Assembly (NCBI GenBank): GCA_944474755.1
Contig: OX104115.1
Location: forward strand, 65,764,605-65,828,604
DNA length: 64,000 nt
Reading direction: 5' to 3'
Origin: Limnoperna fortunei
Taxonomy: Eukaryota > Mollusca > Bivalvia > Mytilida > Modiolidae
Shown here: positions 23,794 through 37,357 of the stretch, one piece after another
How the letters are laid out: every line of letters begins with the position of its first letter
How positions within the stretch are numbered: the first letter of the stretch is position 1
Notes under the pieces: model-generated
The model's database searches: none
Told to the model about the DNA's origin: nothing
Seen by the model: the letters and a program-made list of their open reading frames with translations, nothing else
Made by a program: the position numbers and the translations under genes

Positions 23794-24545
23794 AGACCAT
23801 AATTCAATGTTGTTATTTTGTAAAACTAATTTTTCTAAGGAAACCATTCTGCTAAATACTTTTTCTGGTACCTTTACGTTTATATTTGCACTCTGTAAAA
23901 CCAGTTTAGTCACTTTTCTTAGCGGATAAAACATACTTATCAAACTGCTGATTCTGTGAGGCAATTGGTTTTTTGAGAGGTCCAGTTCTCTTAAATTTGG
24001 CGTTGAAGCAAATATTTTCTTAGCATCATACCTATGATAATTAAAACTGAAATCATTTTTAATAAACTGAAAAAGCTCTAAAGATGAACTGTTCAAGGCA
24101 TGTGCACTTATAAAATTTATTTGTGGGTTCCAGCTGATAAATAGTTTTTGTAGGTTTGGCAGGCATGAAAAGATATTGTCATCGAGTTTTCTCAGAGAGT
24201 TTCTGTCGAGATTTAAAACCCGAAGATTGTATAAGCATCTAAATGAATTTACAGTTAGATAGCTTATGAAATTATCTGTTAATTTTAACGATGTCATTCG
24301 AGGAACTAAGATGTCGCTTCCGTTGCAAAACTTCGGCACCTTGGATATATAGTTTGTTGTCAAATCCAATATTTCCACGTTGTGCAGTCCAGTAGCCTCT
24401 ATCTCCTGAATTGTGTTATTCTCTAAAGAAAGTATTTCAATAAAACTAAAAACTCCAAACCCGGCAGTATTCATTTGAAGAAATGTATTCTTGTCAAGTG
24501 ATAATAATGTAATGTTAGCATCCGTGAAGGAAAAAAACATATCTT
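23794..24545 (-). pseudogene. Toll-like receptor pseudogene, middle part (LRR array)
   Basis: An uninterrupted frame of about 250 codons with tandem leucine-rich repeats: ILSLENNTIQEIEATGL, ILDLTTNYISKVP, LKLTDNFISYLTVNSFRCL, LRVLNLDRNSLRKLDDNIFS, LQKLFISWNPQ, LRELDLSKNQL, LVLQSANINV and LEKLVLQNNNIELWSPS. It is separated from the N-terminal part by the 12.8-kb insertion and from the C-terminal part by the 599-bp MITE. Its apparent start (MFFSFTDAN at 24540) is an internal methionine. The true upstream residues ELPED bridge the insertion. Confidence 0.92.
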
Positions 24546-25559
24546 CCGGTGTCGTATTAATACCGAGCTACCTATGAAAATTAGCTACGGTAGTAAATTT
24601 TAATACCGCGGAGCTATTAAAAATTGACTACTCATGTAATCAAGCTACCTAATGACATAAATTAATTAGATTTATCTCCCTTATACCGTAAGGTGGAGTT
24701 AGAAAGGCGTGAGCTATTAAAATACTTATTTTTATAAACAAACTTATTTTTATAATGTTATTTATTATCTACAATGCCATAACGGCATAAACTGGGTTCT
24801 GTTACTAAATAATTTACCAAACGTTTGTTCTACAGTCCGTAGATTTGCTCTGAAAACATTTGTGAGCGAAATGATTGTTGGAATTGTGTCTTCAGGTATG
24901 CTTTTGACTATCTCCCAATTATCGCATAATTACAAAAGATAAATTTAGCACCAATTAATTTTAATTGTTCAAAGAAATAAAACTTCACCTAAATTTTACG
25001 TAATTTAGTTTATGTAGTTTAAAATGGAATTAAACATTTTTCATTTTCATTTTTATACGCCTGTCAATGACAGAACCCCCCCCCCCCCATGCGTGCGTAT
25101 TATGGTATACAAATGTCTATCCTTCGTATCTTGCAAATAAGATTCACAGATTTTTTGTACAAACTGCACATGTTTGTTTATTGTATTAGTGTCATAGTCT
25201 GTATACTTCGGTGTTGGTAATCTCTGATTTATTGGACTTGGTGCATGAAAAGGGGGTGGGGTTGTTTTCATAATCTTGCTCAAAAACTTTCGGTTTTCAT
25301 CAAATTTTCTTGAATCTTTGGGGAATTTTTAATTTGATAGATATGCGCTTCCTTTTTCGTGGTAAAATTCGGATTTTTAATGGTAGTTAATGGGACTTGT
25401 TTGTGGAAAGCTTTCATAAATTTTCTTAAAATATTGAGACAGTGTTGATATTGATAGATGATCAGTGTCGATAGTATGGGGGAAGATCTTTTCTGTTAAC
25501 GTGTTTTGGTCATTTTTACACGTCTGTAAATAAAGTAGCTGGTACATGTTTTTCAACCA

Positions 25560-27260
25560 TTAGATGAGATACTGTTGTCTGGTTTTTTCGATTTTTTAAC
25601 TCGCTTGTTAGTTAAAACATATTTATTAATATAAATTTCAATAATATGTACAAAATACATCATACAAAGAATAACATACAGGATTCGGAAATAAGCATGT
25701 AAGCTTTTGTTAATCCGTCTCCTTACAATTTCGACAAAATGTAATATCAAAACTATAAGCATGCTTAGAGAATGAGTAGAAAAAGACAAAGGACATGTAA
25801 ATGTTGTCAGGAAGTGTAATCAATAAAAGAAACAGTCAATGTGACAATGGAAATGATGAAATAGTGAAATGCAGTTAAAAAAGCGTTTGCTTTGAAGAAT
25901 ATATTTTTGAACAAGATTAAAGACATTAATATTTTCATCTAATGTTAGAAGATCTGACCCATACAATAATTAGTTCACATCGACAGGTTGGTTTAAATTA
26001 AGAGTATGTATGGTACTATAACGAAGCTGATCGTACTTATAACATTCAAAAATAAAATGATAGGTTGATTCGACATGACCACATGTACATTTTGGAGAAT
26101 CCACATGGTTTCGCAGAAACAGATGCTCATTTAGTGAACTACTGTTCATACGAAGCCTTGCATGTAGAATCTGCCCTTTTCGAGTTCCGACGTAATAGTA
26201 TTTTGGGGTTTCTTTGCTACGAGTCACCAATTTATTTTTAAATATACTTAACGAGGTAGACCTTCTTACATCTAATGGCAAATTATTCCACATGTTAATG
26301 GTCGCAGGCAGAAAATATTCAGAGTAGAAGTTCGTTCTTGTACGAAGATTAACAATATTTTCAAATTGGCGAGTAAAATGACTATGTCGATCACCAATTG
26401 ATCTAGGAACAAGTTCCCATAAATAATTTGGGGATTCCTTGTTTATAATCTTGTATAATTGAATAAGTCGATGTTTTTCCCTCCTAGCCGAAGGTTTTTC
26501 CCGACCTGTTTCTTGATAAAGTTTTTCTAACGACGTCAATTCTGTCCCTCCCGTAACAATGCGCATAGCGTCTATCTGGACACTCTCTAACTTGTTAACT
26601 AAGTATTGTGTATAGTTATGCCATACCACATCGCCATATTCCAGATTGGTCTAATATTAGAAAAGTAAATTCTTTCCAGGACATACCTGTCAAGGACAAA
26701 TCGTACCCTACGAAGGAAATTAACTCTATTATAAGCTTTTTTAACAATGTAATTAATGTGGTCATGCCAAGAACCATTACTTGAAAAATAAATGCCTAAG
26801 TGTTTGTTTGAAGCGACTTCTTGAATATTGAGCCCGTCCATAACAATAGGTGGATGAATTGGCTTGATTAATTTACGAGATATAGTTTTCATTTCAGTTT
26901 TATGTGGGTTAAATTGTACTAACCACTTTTCTGAACAGCTATTAATTTTAGCTAGATCCCTATTTAATATGTCAGCAGTGACTTTGGGACTATCTACTAT
27001 TATATAAATGCTAGTGTCGTCTGCAAATAGCTTAACACAAGCATTAATATCTTCTACAATATCATTAATAAATAAAAGAAACAATAAAGGCCCCAAAATG
27101 GAACCCTGAGGAACACCTGCATTAATAGATGTCCAGTCAGAACTACCACCGCTTAAAACCACTCTTTGTTCCCTCCCTGAAAGATAGTTTTTTAAACCAG
27201 TGTAATAAATTTTCATCAATACCATAATTCTGAAGTTTGAATAAGAGTCCTAAGAGAAAA
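25560..27260 (-). mobile_element. 5'-truncated, frameshifted LINE (reverse transcriptase fragment)
   Basis: Non-LTR reverse transcriptase on the - strand, starting inside the RT domain (LLFKLQNYGIDENLLHWFK). It holds GVPQGSILGPLLFLLFINDI and the catalytic motif FADDTSIY. The C-terminal region runs from VWHNYTQYLVNKLESVQIDA through ILHARLRMNSSSLNEHLFLR to a Cys/His motif (CTCGHVESTYHFIFEC) and a stop at 25970. An extra A in a run near 27190 and a one-base change near 26648 break the frame, and no endonuclease or ORF1 remains. The likely 3' untranslated region is 25560-25969. It resembles jockey/RTE-type elements often annotated in molluscs, but I cannot assign the clade. Confidence 0.85.
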
Positions 27261-27884
27261 TCGCTTGTTTCTGTTTCAGTGATATCTGTTTTTTTTTCGA
27301 TTTTTGAAGTCGCTGTTTTCTGTTTTCTCATGTAAATTGCTGTTATCTGTTATCATTATTTTAAATCTACTGTTAACCTGTTAATAGAATGAAAGAAAAG
27401 GAAACAACCCTATTGTTCCCGGGGAAATAAAACAAAAGGGAAACAACTCTATTGGTCACCGGTAAATAACCTTTAAGGTAAAAAAACAAATAAAAAGGTC
27501 AACAATGCAGAAGTTTAGATGAGAACAACACAAATTTCAGTAAATTAAAATGTACATGTACATGTTTAGTGTTAATTGGCGTACAATATAATAAAACAAG
27601 TACGACCCTCTCTTATTGAGGGAGACATTCATATTTGTAAACTAACCCTCGTTGAAGTTGTTTGCCTCGGGTTCGGGTTAAGAAATTTGATTGTTGCCCT
27701 CAAGAAGGTGAAGTCAAGGTGAAAGTACTAGATTGATTATTTCATTAGTTTATTTATTTATTCCATAGTTCTGCTCTACATTCTCATTTCTTACTTTTGC
27801 TACCATTCACTTTCTCCTATGACTTCACTGCCACCTTTATTGTTATTATTTACCTAACAATATACCGGTATATTTATGCATGAC

Positions 27885-30735
27885 AAATGTCAGAAATATG
27901 ACCCATTAAAATAGGATACCTTACAGCTATGTATTGCATGATGGGTAAATAAGAATTATAATCCTCGAAAAAAAGTAACCTTACCCTGTAGATTTTTGTA
28001 AGCATCTATAAAACTATTACCTATGAAAAATCGGCAACATTTCATCTATACATTACAACAAAGTGAGTAATCAGAAAGATGACCCATGAAATAAGATACC
28101 TTATATCTATGTATTGTATGATAGAGGTATAAAACTATTATCCTTAAAAAAGCATCTCTGTATTGTATTATAGGGGACCAAGAACTATACTCCTTGACAA
28201 AAGCGACCTTACTCTGTAGATTATATTAAACATGTTTAAAACTATTACTCATGAAAAATCAGCTACCTTACAAAAAGAGGAATCAGAAAGATGACACATG
28301 GAAATAAGATACCTAAAATTTCTGTACTGTTTGATAGAGGAATAAGAAATATATTCCTTGAAGAAGCAAGCTACCCTGTAGATTATATATTAAAGATAAA
28401 TAAAATTATTACCCATGAAAAATCAGCTACCTTACATCTTTATATTGTATAACAGAGGAATCAGCAGTATGTCCCATGCAAATAAGATACCTGAAATTTC
28501 TGTATTGTATGATAGAGGAATAAAAATTAAAATCGTTGAAAAAAAGAAAGCTTACCCTGTAGATTATATAATTAAATGTATAAAACTATTACCCATGAAA
28601 TATCAGCTGCCTTAAATCTATACATTGTACAAAAGAGGAATCATTAAGATGACCCATGAAAATAAGATACATTATATCAATGTATTGTATGACAGGAGTA
28701 TAAAACTATTATCCTTAAAAAAGCAACCTTCCCCTATAGATCATATTAAACATAAAACTATTACCCATGAACAATCAGCTACCTTACATCTATATATTGT
28801 ACAAAAGAGGAATTAGAAAGATGACCCATGAAAATAAGATACCTGAAATTTCTGTATTGTATGATAGAGGAATACGAAATATAATACTGGAAAAAGCAAG
28901 CTACCCGGTAGATTATATTAAAGCTAAATAAAACTATTACCAATGAAATACCAGCTAACTTACATCTACACATTGTGCAACATAGCAATCAGAAATATGA
29001 CCCATGAAAATAAGATACCTGAAATTTCTGTACTGTATGATAGAGGAATAAGAAATATTATCCTTGAAAAAGCAAGCTACCCTGTAGATTATATTAAAGA
29101 TAAATAAAATTATTACCCATGAAAAACCAGCTACCTTACATCTTTGCATTGAATAACAGAGGAATCAGCAGTATGTCCCATGAAAATAAGATACCTGAAA
29201 TTGCTGTTTTGTATTTTTTATTAAAAATAAGACTATTACCCATGAAAAATCAGCTACCTTACATCTAGTATACATTGTACAAAAGAGGAATCAGAAAGAT
29301 GATCCATGAAAATAAGATACCTTATATCTCTGTATTGGAATATTGGAGAACAAGAACTATACTCCTTGAAAAAAACAACTTTACCCTGTAGATTATATTA
29401 AACATGTATAAAACTATTACTCATGAAAATCAGCTACCTTACATCTATACATGTACAAAAGAGGAATCAGAAAGATCATCCATGAAAATAAGATACCTTA
29501 TATCTCTGTATTGTATTATGGGGTAACAAGAACTATACTCCTTGAATAAAGCAACTTTACCCTGTAGATTATATTAAACATGAATAAAACTATTACCATG
29601 AACAATCAGCTACCTTACATCTCATCCTCACAAGTCAGGGTTTCTGTGTCCACGAAACGATGACGCCGTTCCTTCAAAATAGCAACCAATGAAATTGCTT
29701 GAAAGAAGAAAGTGTTTGGCAGTAGTCATTCGTACTCATTCTTGAGTTGGAAGAAAACGTAACGCAACTAATAAATAACGCGGTAATAACAAACTATTAA
29801 CATTACTGTACAAATACACTGATTTACACATGGTCTATGCAACACATCCGTTTGGTTTATTTACAATCGACATCGGGATATCCCCTAACCAAGTCGTGAA
29901 TGAAAGCGGGCTTTTGATTGGCTACATCAAGGTATGATGTAGCCAATCAAAATAGTAACTTATAGCCCAGGAATTTCCTCACTAAGTTTGTCAGGGTTTC
30001 GTCACGGGGGGGGGGGGGGGGGGGGGGGGGTAACTTCCTATATAAAGGTATATGTATATGTGCCAAAAATATGGGTAGGCTTTTTTTGAAAATTTATATA
30101 AAAATGGGTATAGTTTTTACAACAATCTTATATAAAAATGGGTATGCTTTTTAATCTTAATTGAAAAAAAAATCTGGTCTCATATAAATATGGGTGATGT
30201 TTATAATATAATAAAGTGTAATTTTAATAATGACATTGTGTTTTCTTCTTCACTATGTTATCATTTTGTGTATATAAATATGACCTTCTTTTAAGTTTCC
30301 TGAATATAAATATGGGTTATGAAAATTGTTCATTTTATATAAATATGGGTCATGAAAATTGAAATTTTATATAAATATGGGTCATGAAAATTGGAAATGT
30401 TATATAAATATGGGTATTGAAAATTGGAAATTTTATATAAATATGGGTATTGAATTCAAATCAAAAATGGCACATCCCCACCCTAAAAATTACCAAGTTA
30501 CCCCCCCCCCCCCCCCCCGTGGGTTTCGTGGACACGTGTGGACACAGAAACCCTGACTTGTGAGGATGCCTTACATCTATACATTGTACAAAAGAGGAAT
30601 TAGAAAGATGACCCATGAAAATAAGATACCTTATATCTCTGTATTGTATTACGGGGGAACAAGAACTATTCTCCTTGGAAAAAGCAACTTTACCCTGTAG
30701 ATTATATATAAGATGTATAAAACTATTACGTGTTA
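27885..30735 (+). repeat. satellite-like tandem array, unit about 176 bp
   Basis: Motifs recur in order: gacccatgaaaataagatac, tctgtattgtatgatagagg, cttgaaaaagcaa, taccctgtagattatatta, aaaactattacccatgaa, cagctaccttacatctatac and attgtacaaaagaggaat. The gaccc motif starts at 28651, 28823, 28999, 29175, 29301 and 29477, giving a unit of 172-176 bp with one shortened unit. The array is interrupted by the MULE-like element at 29623-30568 and goes on to 30735. All of it lies inside the 12.8-kb insertion. Confidence 0.88.
29623..30568. mobile_element. MULE-like element, 946 bp, with 10-bp target duplication
   Basis: The left end catcctcacaagtcagggtt and the right end on the other strand have the same sequence, and the match goes on through tctgtgtccac. 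It is flanked by ccttacatct (29613-29622 and 30569-30578), a 10-bp duplication as in Mutator-like elements. The site is inside a satellite unit, and the duplicated bases belong to it. Internally there is a G25 run (30006-30030), a C18 run (30501-30518) and a short repeat of tataaatatgggtcatgaaa (30295-30460). No transposase. Confidence 0.8.
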
Positions 30736-33700
30736 CACACAACAAAAATGAAAAAAATGATTCAAAAAGTGTTTAAATAAATAACATTTTATATTCAAAT
30801 GTTTCAAAGGGGCGATTGGTTCTATTAAGGCGTCTCTGTGAAATTTTTTTGGAAAGGTAGAAAAGTGGAAAGCGAATATCAGAAGAAACGTTGAAAAAAC
30901 AATATGTCGCCAAAACTTAGATTTGGGCAACGTTATCAAGAAATTCCATTTTATTGGGATATTGATTTAAACAGTTTGTTAAACTGGTGGTCCTCCTGTG
31001 AGGATTTTTATTTGCAACAGAAAAAATTCAAAATTATTTGTCTAATTCCTTGCGGAGGGGGGGGGGTCTTCCATTGAAACGGCGACTTTCCATCATTGAC
31101 TATAATAACCGTTTTGCCCTTAAAATCAGACCATTTCGCAATAAAATGGGTCATCGCCCAGGTTTACAAAGTATCTCCTCAATAATACTCTTCTCTATCT
31201 TAATATACTGTCGCGGTTTAGCGAAAATGTTGCTTGATTTGACGCTTTTAAAATGATTATATCTTGTCGTGTGGTTATCCTTAAATTTGACGGGTGGCTT
31301 TCAATTTTGAACTGGCGCTAATGTGGAATTTTATCGTAGAAAGTAATATTGCTCTTCTTCATCTGAGTAGTTTGTCTTTCGTAAAGGTTTGTCGTCAAAC
31401 CATTTATTTTTAACATTTAAACGTTGATAGAAAATTTTTCGGCAGCCATGAAAACGATTATCTATGTTTATAATTTAAATCAGTTTAGTTAACTTTATAC
31501 GTGTATTAAATAAGAATGAGGGACTATTTAGCATGTGAAATTGGTTTATCAGTTTGTTTTGTTTAATCATATTTTATAGAGGTTAATAAATCAATTAATA
31601 TGGGCATGTCTCAATTTCTTGTGTGGCAGAGATGAATTATGACTTAGGAAGACATGTGGACCCTGTTTCGGAAATTGTTTGATTTGTGGATTGTCTTTTT
31701 TGAGTTTCTTTTATTCGGCATTTTGTTATTACCTTCATTTATTGCTGATTAACTACAAAGTACATAGTCACAGAAAAAATAGGTATATATGGTATTAGAT
31801 TTCACACTACACTCAAACCAATCGGAGGAGAGACCCTCGATTTTTTATATTCATGAACATATACAGTTTTGCAAGAACAATAAAATTTCTAAAAACAGTT
31901 ACCTTAGATATATATGGTATACAATATTAATCTAATGATACATGGTAGGCAATAATAATGCAATGACATGACCTCGCCATGATTTGTTTGCTTGTTTAAG
32001 TAGTGTTTAACGCTTGCACTTTCATCAATTTAAAAGCTATATCAAGGGGTCCAGTTTTTTTATTGTCATTTTAATGAGAGTTTGGGTAATACATTTTTCA
32101 CGATCATAAGGGGCTTCATAAGATCGATTTTAACGGCGAAAATTGTCATGATAAATTCACTTTTATAACATTTTCCATCAAAATTATAGTATATAAAATG
32201 CTAAGACATAATAGAAATGCAAAAACATGTTAGTTTAATGTGTGTTTGGGTATAATTTGGGTAAGTTTGGGTAAAAAGTCACACCCATCAATCGTCTCCT
32301 TAACCCAAATACAACACAAGAACTAAAGAATATTTGTTCATATTTAAAAGAATCTTATACACTTAGAAATTTACATCTTTAGAAAAAATATATGTGTATA
32401 ATTATTTAAAAATAATTCTCATCATATTGTACAGCAAAATGCCACTTAGTGTACATCGTCATACTATACAGAAACTTTATATATTTTCACAATTGATTAT
32501 TTCATTATAATTATTGAATACATACCAGTATACTTTTATGTAGATAAACGTACTATCTGTTGTGTATTAGATTACGCAATATTGTAAATATGACTATGCT
32601 TTATCCAATTAAAAAATTTGAATTTGATATTAACACTTAACGTTCGCGGCGGATCTAAAAAAAATATCCGAATGCAAATTTCCATCCTGCATCCAATATA
32701 GTGATCGCATCAATATATATGCCATATTTTTTAAAATGATTAGAAGAAAGGGGGCTGGGGGAAAGATACTAAAATGATCAAAAGTTATCTATTGTTAGGT
32801 TAAGATCGGGACAAACTATAAATTAATTAGAACCTATATCATCTTTTTTAAGAAAATGCTGATAAATTATGTGCAGAAATTAATACAAATGTTTATAAAA
32901 TGTTTGTTTTCAAGGAAAACAATCTCCATCTTTTCTTCGAATTACTTTTAACTAGCACCTAAAACAACTTTGTAAGAGAAACAACGTAATTTAAGCTTAC
33001 ATAACTGTTGTAAGTCAGGGTGAGTTTTTCGTTCGCCGACATCAGCCTAAATAGCTGGTCGGTAAAATTTATTCCCAGGAATTTTACTACATATAAAAAG
33101 GGCCATGTCACCCCCACCCCCCCCCCATATTTCAAATGGTATGGGGCTTAATTCATGTTGTTCCATTTTAGTGATTCTACTCTGTATCACTTCGATGTAA
33201 TAAGTAAATTCATATTCGAATCTAGTTTTCAAATGGACTGCTCGGTTTAACATACCGGTACATATATATACAAATATAATGGTACTTTATTCTAATTTCT
33301 TAACGTGGCGAATTCTATCTACCATAAGTTCAAGATTTCACTGTACTCTAGGTACCTCTCTGACGACTCCTATAGATATACATGTAGTTCTAGAAAATTA
33401 TCCAACAGTGATGAAATCTGAAGGCGGCCATATACAATATCTTGAAGATGGTCAAGATTTTATCTGAATGTTTTCTGCATTAATTACTTTTATGCTGTTG
33501 CACACTGAAACTAATAATGTCAATTTTATTTGTTTACTGCTATAAACATGTAGATAAATTCTTACACATCTAGTAAAGCTACCTCTAGAGGATACTTCGC
33601 CTTCACTAATAGGTTTAATTAAGTTACATTTGTTTTAGTGTTCAATATATAATCATACTAATATATGTCCAAATTAATCTGTCTACCTGTCGTCTTAATT

Positions 33701-33960
33701 TGAATAGAGCAACAATTGATCTAACATTAAAATTGTCACATTAAAGTAATCATAAATAAAATAATTCATTTTATTCATATATACTTAGGAACAATTATTG
33801 TTAAGAATAAATTTTAAGTGGATATAAACTATATTTTAATGCCATTCTTAAACGGAGACATTTCATGAAGGGGTTTCATATAAATATGTTCACCTACTAA
33901 GAAGATGTGTATTGTTGCTATATTTTACGACATGCATTTTTAGAACTAGATCAAGAATAT
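30736..33960. other. AT-rich sequence, nothing recognised
   Basis: Interior of the 12.8-kb insertion. It has short homopolymer runs (G near 31055, C near 33115) and no coding region that I can support. Confidence 0.45.
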
Positions 33961-33965
33961 TGATG

Positions 33966-34097
<132 letters not shown>

Positions 34098-34436
34098 AGG
34101 TTTACTTTTTCCAATATGACGCTTGCTTCCACTTTTGTTATTTTTGCTCTTTTTGCTTCTCATTTTTCCAAAAAGGCAGTGGAAAAAGTAAGAAATATTT
34201 CATTTTTAAAGTTTCGCGATAAATTGTTATCTGAAAAGATTCTTCAGAATCGGCCAGTGAGATCGAAGCAGTATTCCAAATCTCTAAAATATTGATACCC
34301 AAATATATTTTATTTTTATATCAAACATAGCGAAAATGTCAAACACCAAGCGCACTGTACATTTTCTTATACATGATGGTGTACTTAGCCCAGATCAGAC
34401 TTTTAGCAAATAAATTTATCCAATACAGATCGGATA

Positions 34437-34500
34437 TGGCCTATTTAGACGAGTGGTTAATTAGTTCGTCTAAAATTGATCACCGGGTCTGTTAACACCC
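34437..34500 (+). mobile_element. SINE head fragment
   Basis: tggcctatttagacgagtgg, ttagttcgtctaaaattgat and caccgggtctgttaacacc match the first 60 bp of the SINE family. The rest of the element is missing. Confidence 0.65.
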
Positions 34501-34950
34501 TTTTTACAACTAAAATACTTAAACAACTGAACATTGTTAATATTACATACGTTGCTACATTTTACTCAAGAAGGAAAGGGTCTTCATCGCGCAAGAAAAG
34601 CAGTACTCCGCAAACACTTTATCCACTACGGTTCGCGGTCAGGTTTTTTGCCGTTTCGCATGAGACAGGATAAATGATCAAATTCTAAACTGCAGAAACC
34701 AGTTGTACTTCAAGGATAACAGATAAACAATGATGTGTCTTGATTGGCTGCTTAATTTGGGAGATAGCTACCCGATTGGCCAACAAATACTAGTAAGCAG
34801 AGCTAAGTTAGGGATGAAAACCCTTCATTTTTACGGGGAGGTGGCAATCATAATGGGCAGACCGCCGTTCATGCCACTCGAGAAAAGCCGAGAAATCACG
34901 AATCGCTTACGATGAATGAAAAAGGGGGAAAATATGCAAGATAATGGGAA

Positions 34951-35068
34951 TCAAACCAATCTTATTAAAATTATATCTTCACTTGGCTCCCCCTTTTGCT
35001 ATTTTCACGACGACAATAGCAAAAGGGGGTCAAGTGAAAATATGATTTTAATTAGATTGGAATCAAAC
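34951..35068. repeat. foldback hairpin, arms about 53 bp, loop 11 bp
   Basis: The left arm 34951-35003 (ending ggctcccccttttgctatt) pairs with the right arm 35015-35068 (starting aatagcaaaagggggt), with a few mismatches and one 2-base bulge. The loop is ttcacgacgac. It looks like a small foldback element. Confidence 0.88.
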
Positions 35069-35934
35069 TTTTTAAAAAGGAAAGTGGCATTGATTTGTGT
35101 ATGTTTATCATAAAATGTGTATAAAACTTAAACGGAAATTTCCGAAGCGATATGTAGGTCTATATCAACTATTTTTGTGAATATAATGGATCTAGGATAC
35201 TAAACAATGATTTCTTGGATACTGCTTTTGATTTGTATTTTATGGACAAATGATTCCGGTTACAATTCTTTTCCTGCTTACTGACAATGTTAACATCAAC
35301 TATCTTACCACGTATGATGCATCTAGAGATGCTTAGTATAGTGCTGTCTCTCACCTATATTTTACGGTTGCCTGATTTGGATATCTAAACATCGTGTACT
35401 TATACTGAAGTGATGTAAATAATAACAATACATATTGCCATTTAACATTAAAAAAACTACGTATTTTTGTCCACAAAGAAAAATAAAGCTTTGAGACGGC
35501 TAGCTTTTTAGGAAAGATAATACTTGTCGTATTATATACCTCACAACTTTCTTTCCTCTACCGGAGATACTCTGTTGCTCGGACACTGGGAACCATCACA
35601 GTATAGCCCCATGCATGCAGGGATAACAGTTTTACCCATATCGGATAAATAATAATGAAAAAATATTTTATGGGCCATTTCAAAGCTCAAGTTTTGACCC
35701 CAGGATAAAAATTCAAAATTAAAGGTATTTTGGTCCTTTTCTCTTTAAGATCATTTTAATGGCAACATTAAACTTGTAAAAATGGATTTGAATGATTAAA
35801 ATAATAATCTGGAATGCAAACGTCCGATGTAAATCACATGTTTAGATACGTTAATTTTCATTTCTTCCAGCTGATATATGACAATCTTATCATCTGGCAA
35901 GATATGGGGAGGGGGTTTCTATTACAGTGAAACT

Positions 35935-36004
35935 GGACAATAAAAACTGGACGCCACGATATAAGTGAAAAATTGCTGAAATTGGCGTTAAACACAAACA
36001 AACA
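35935..36004 (+). mobile_element. SINE tail fragment
   Basis: ataaaaactggacgccacga, tgaaaaattgctgaaattgg and cgttaaacacaaacaaaca match the 3' end of the SINE family. Confidence 0.7.
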
Positions 36005-36220
36005 TCAATATATTTACGCGCTTGATTTATATAATAGCAAAGACTTTTTTGTTAATGAGGTTTTGGTTGGTGTAATGGGTTTTAACGCCGCTTGCAGAAA
36101 TTGTACAGCTATATCATAGTTCCGAGTTAAAAAATCCACAATAAAGAGGCAAATCCTTGTCAATTATAAGGTTCGGCCATACCATCTCATAATACTTTAG
36201 GCCAGAACACGAACCTACGT

Positions 36221-36372
36221 GTTCATGTTTGTTGGTTTGTTTCAATGGTGTTTAACGCCATTTTCAGCTCAGCTATATCATGGCGTCCAGTTTTTATCGG
36301 GATAAAGCCGGAGTAGAGAAAACCCCCGATCTGCGGGAGTAAAACTGGCACTCCTTGTCAATTCCTAAGTGA
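36221..36372 (-). mobile_element. SINE 3' part, reverse orientation
   Basis: Read on the - strand it carries the family body and tail. The + strand shows gtttgtttcaatggtgttta, acgccattttcagctcagct, atcatggcgtccagttttta, agccggagta and aaactggcactccttgtcaa. Confidence 0.75.
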
Positions 36373-37357
36373 TTACAGGCACAAATAGATCATAAATAAT
36401 CCCTTGTTTTGGAGTTACGTCACAGCGCCATCACTTTGTGGCCATTGGTATTTAATTAACATACACATATGAAAGTTGGTTACGCCACAGCGGCAATACA
36501 TTCTTTATCTATCTTTTCACACAATGTAAAAGTTTTATGAGTTATTGAAGGTTTAAAAAAAGAAAAGGTTTTGTAATAACACATTTAACAAAAGGTTGCG
36601 TTATTTATACAATGGTGACTTACATCGTATATAGAATTTTTAAACAAAACATATTCTTATATTTAAGTGTATTTTACTGTACCTCCACTTTGAAAAAAGT
36701 CCATTTACTATCAAAATGTTTATAAAACAAAAGCAATAAAAATTAAAATGACATATAAAGAATAATATGAATTTGTGTTTCCTGTCTGTTAGAACTTGCT
36801 CTCCTAGTGTTTATTTCCTCAATTGTCTTCACAATGGCACATAATTGCAACTTATTATAACATCTGTGGGCATTCCTATACACATTAACAACCATTTGTT
36901 ATCATTGCATGAAACATGTTTTATTGGTTTATGTAACGACATAAAGACATTAAATGTAATCAAGTGATGTTAATAGAGCACTTTCATTTGCTAAGTCACC
37001 GCGGTTAACCTCAGCTTTAGATGAAAATAAGGGGAATTTACAACTACTCAAATATATATGTTATTCAATGAAAAGAGCAACCTTTTCATATAATTTGGAA
37101 GGGGAAAAAAGAGACCCTTTTGGGCTGCACATCCATATTACCGTACCCCAACTCCAACCCTCTCGTGAAAATTTCACATTTTTGCATTGGTTTTGTTATT
37201 GTAACTTGGTGGAAGGGCGATAATCCAAACACGTTATTATTGGGTAGCAGATTTTCATAACGATCTTTCGGAACACATCGATGTTTTACCGAATAAGTAT
37301 TCCGAACATTAAAAAGCAGCTTGATTGTCATGGTAGCAAAATTTAATACGACACCGG

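Noticed and set aside
27885..29640. A CRISPR-like array
   Set aside because: Repeats are about 176 bp, diverged and contiguous without unique spacers, in a eukaryotic context. This is a satellite.
37086..37331. An 81-codon frame starting 22 bp inside the right end of the 12.8-kb insertion (- strand)
   Set aside because: The composition is protein-like and the position is suggestive, but there is no recognisable domain and no splice or promoter evidence. Not called as a gene.
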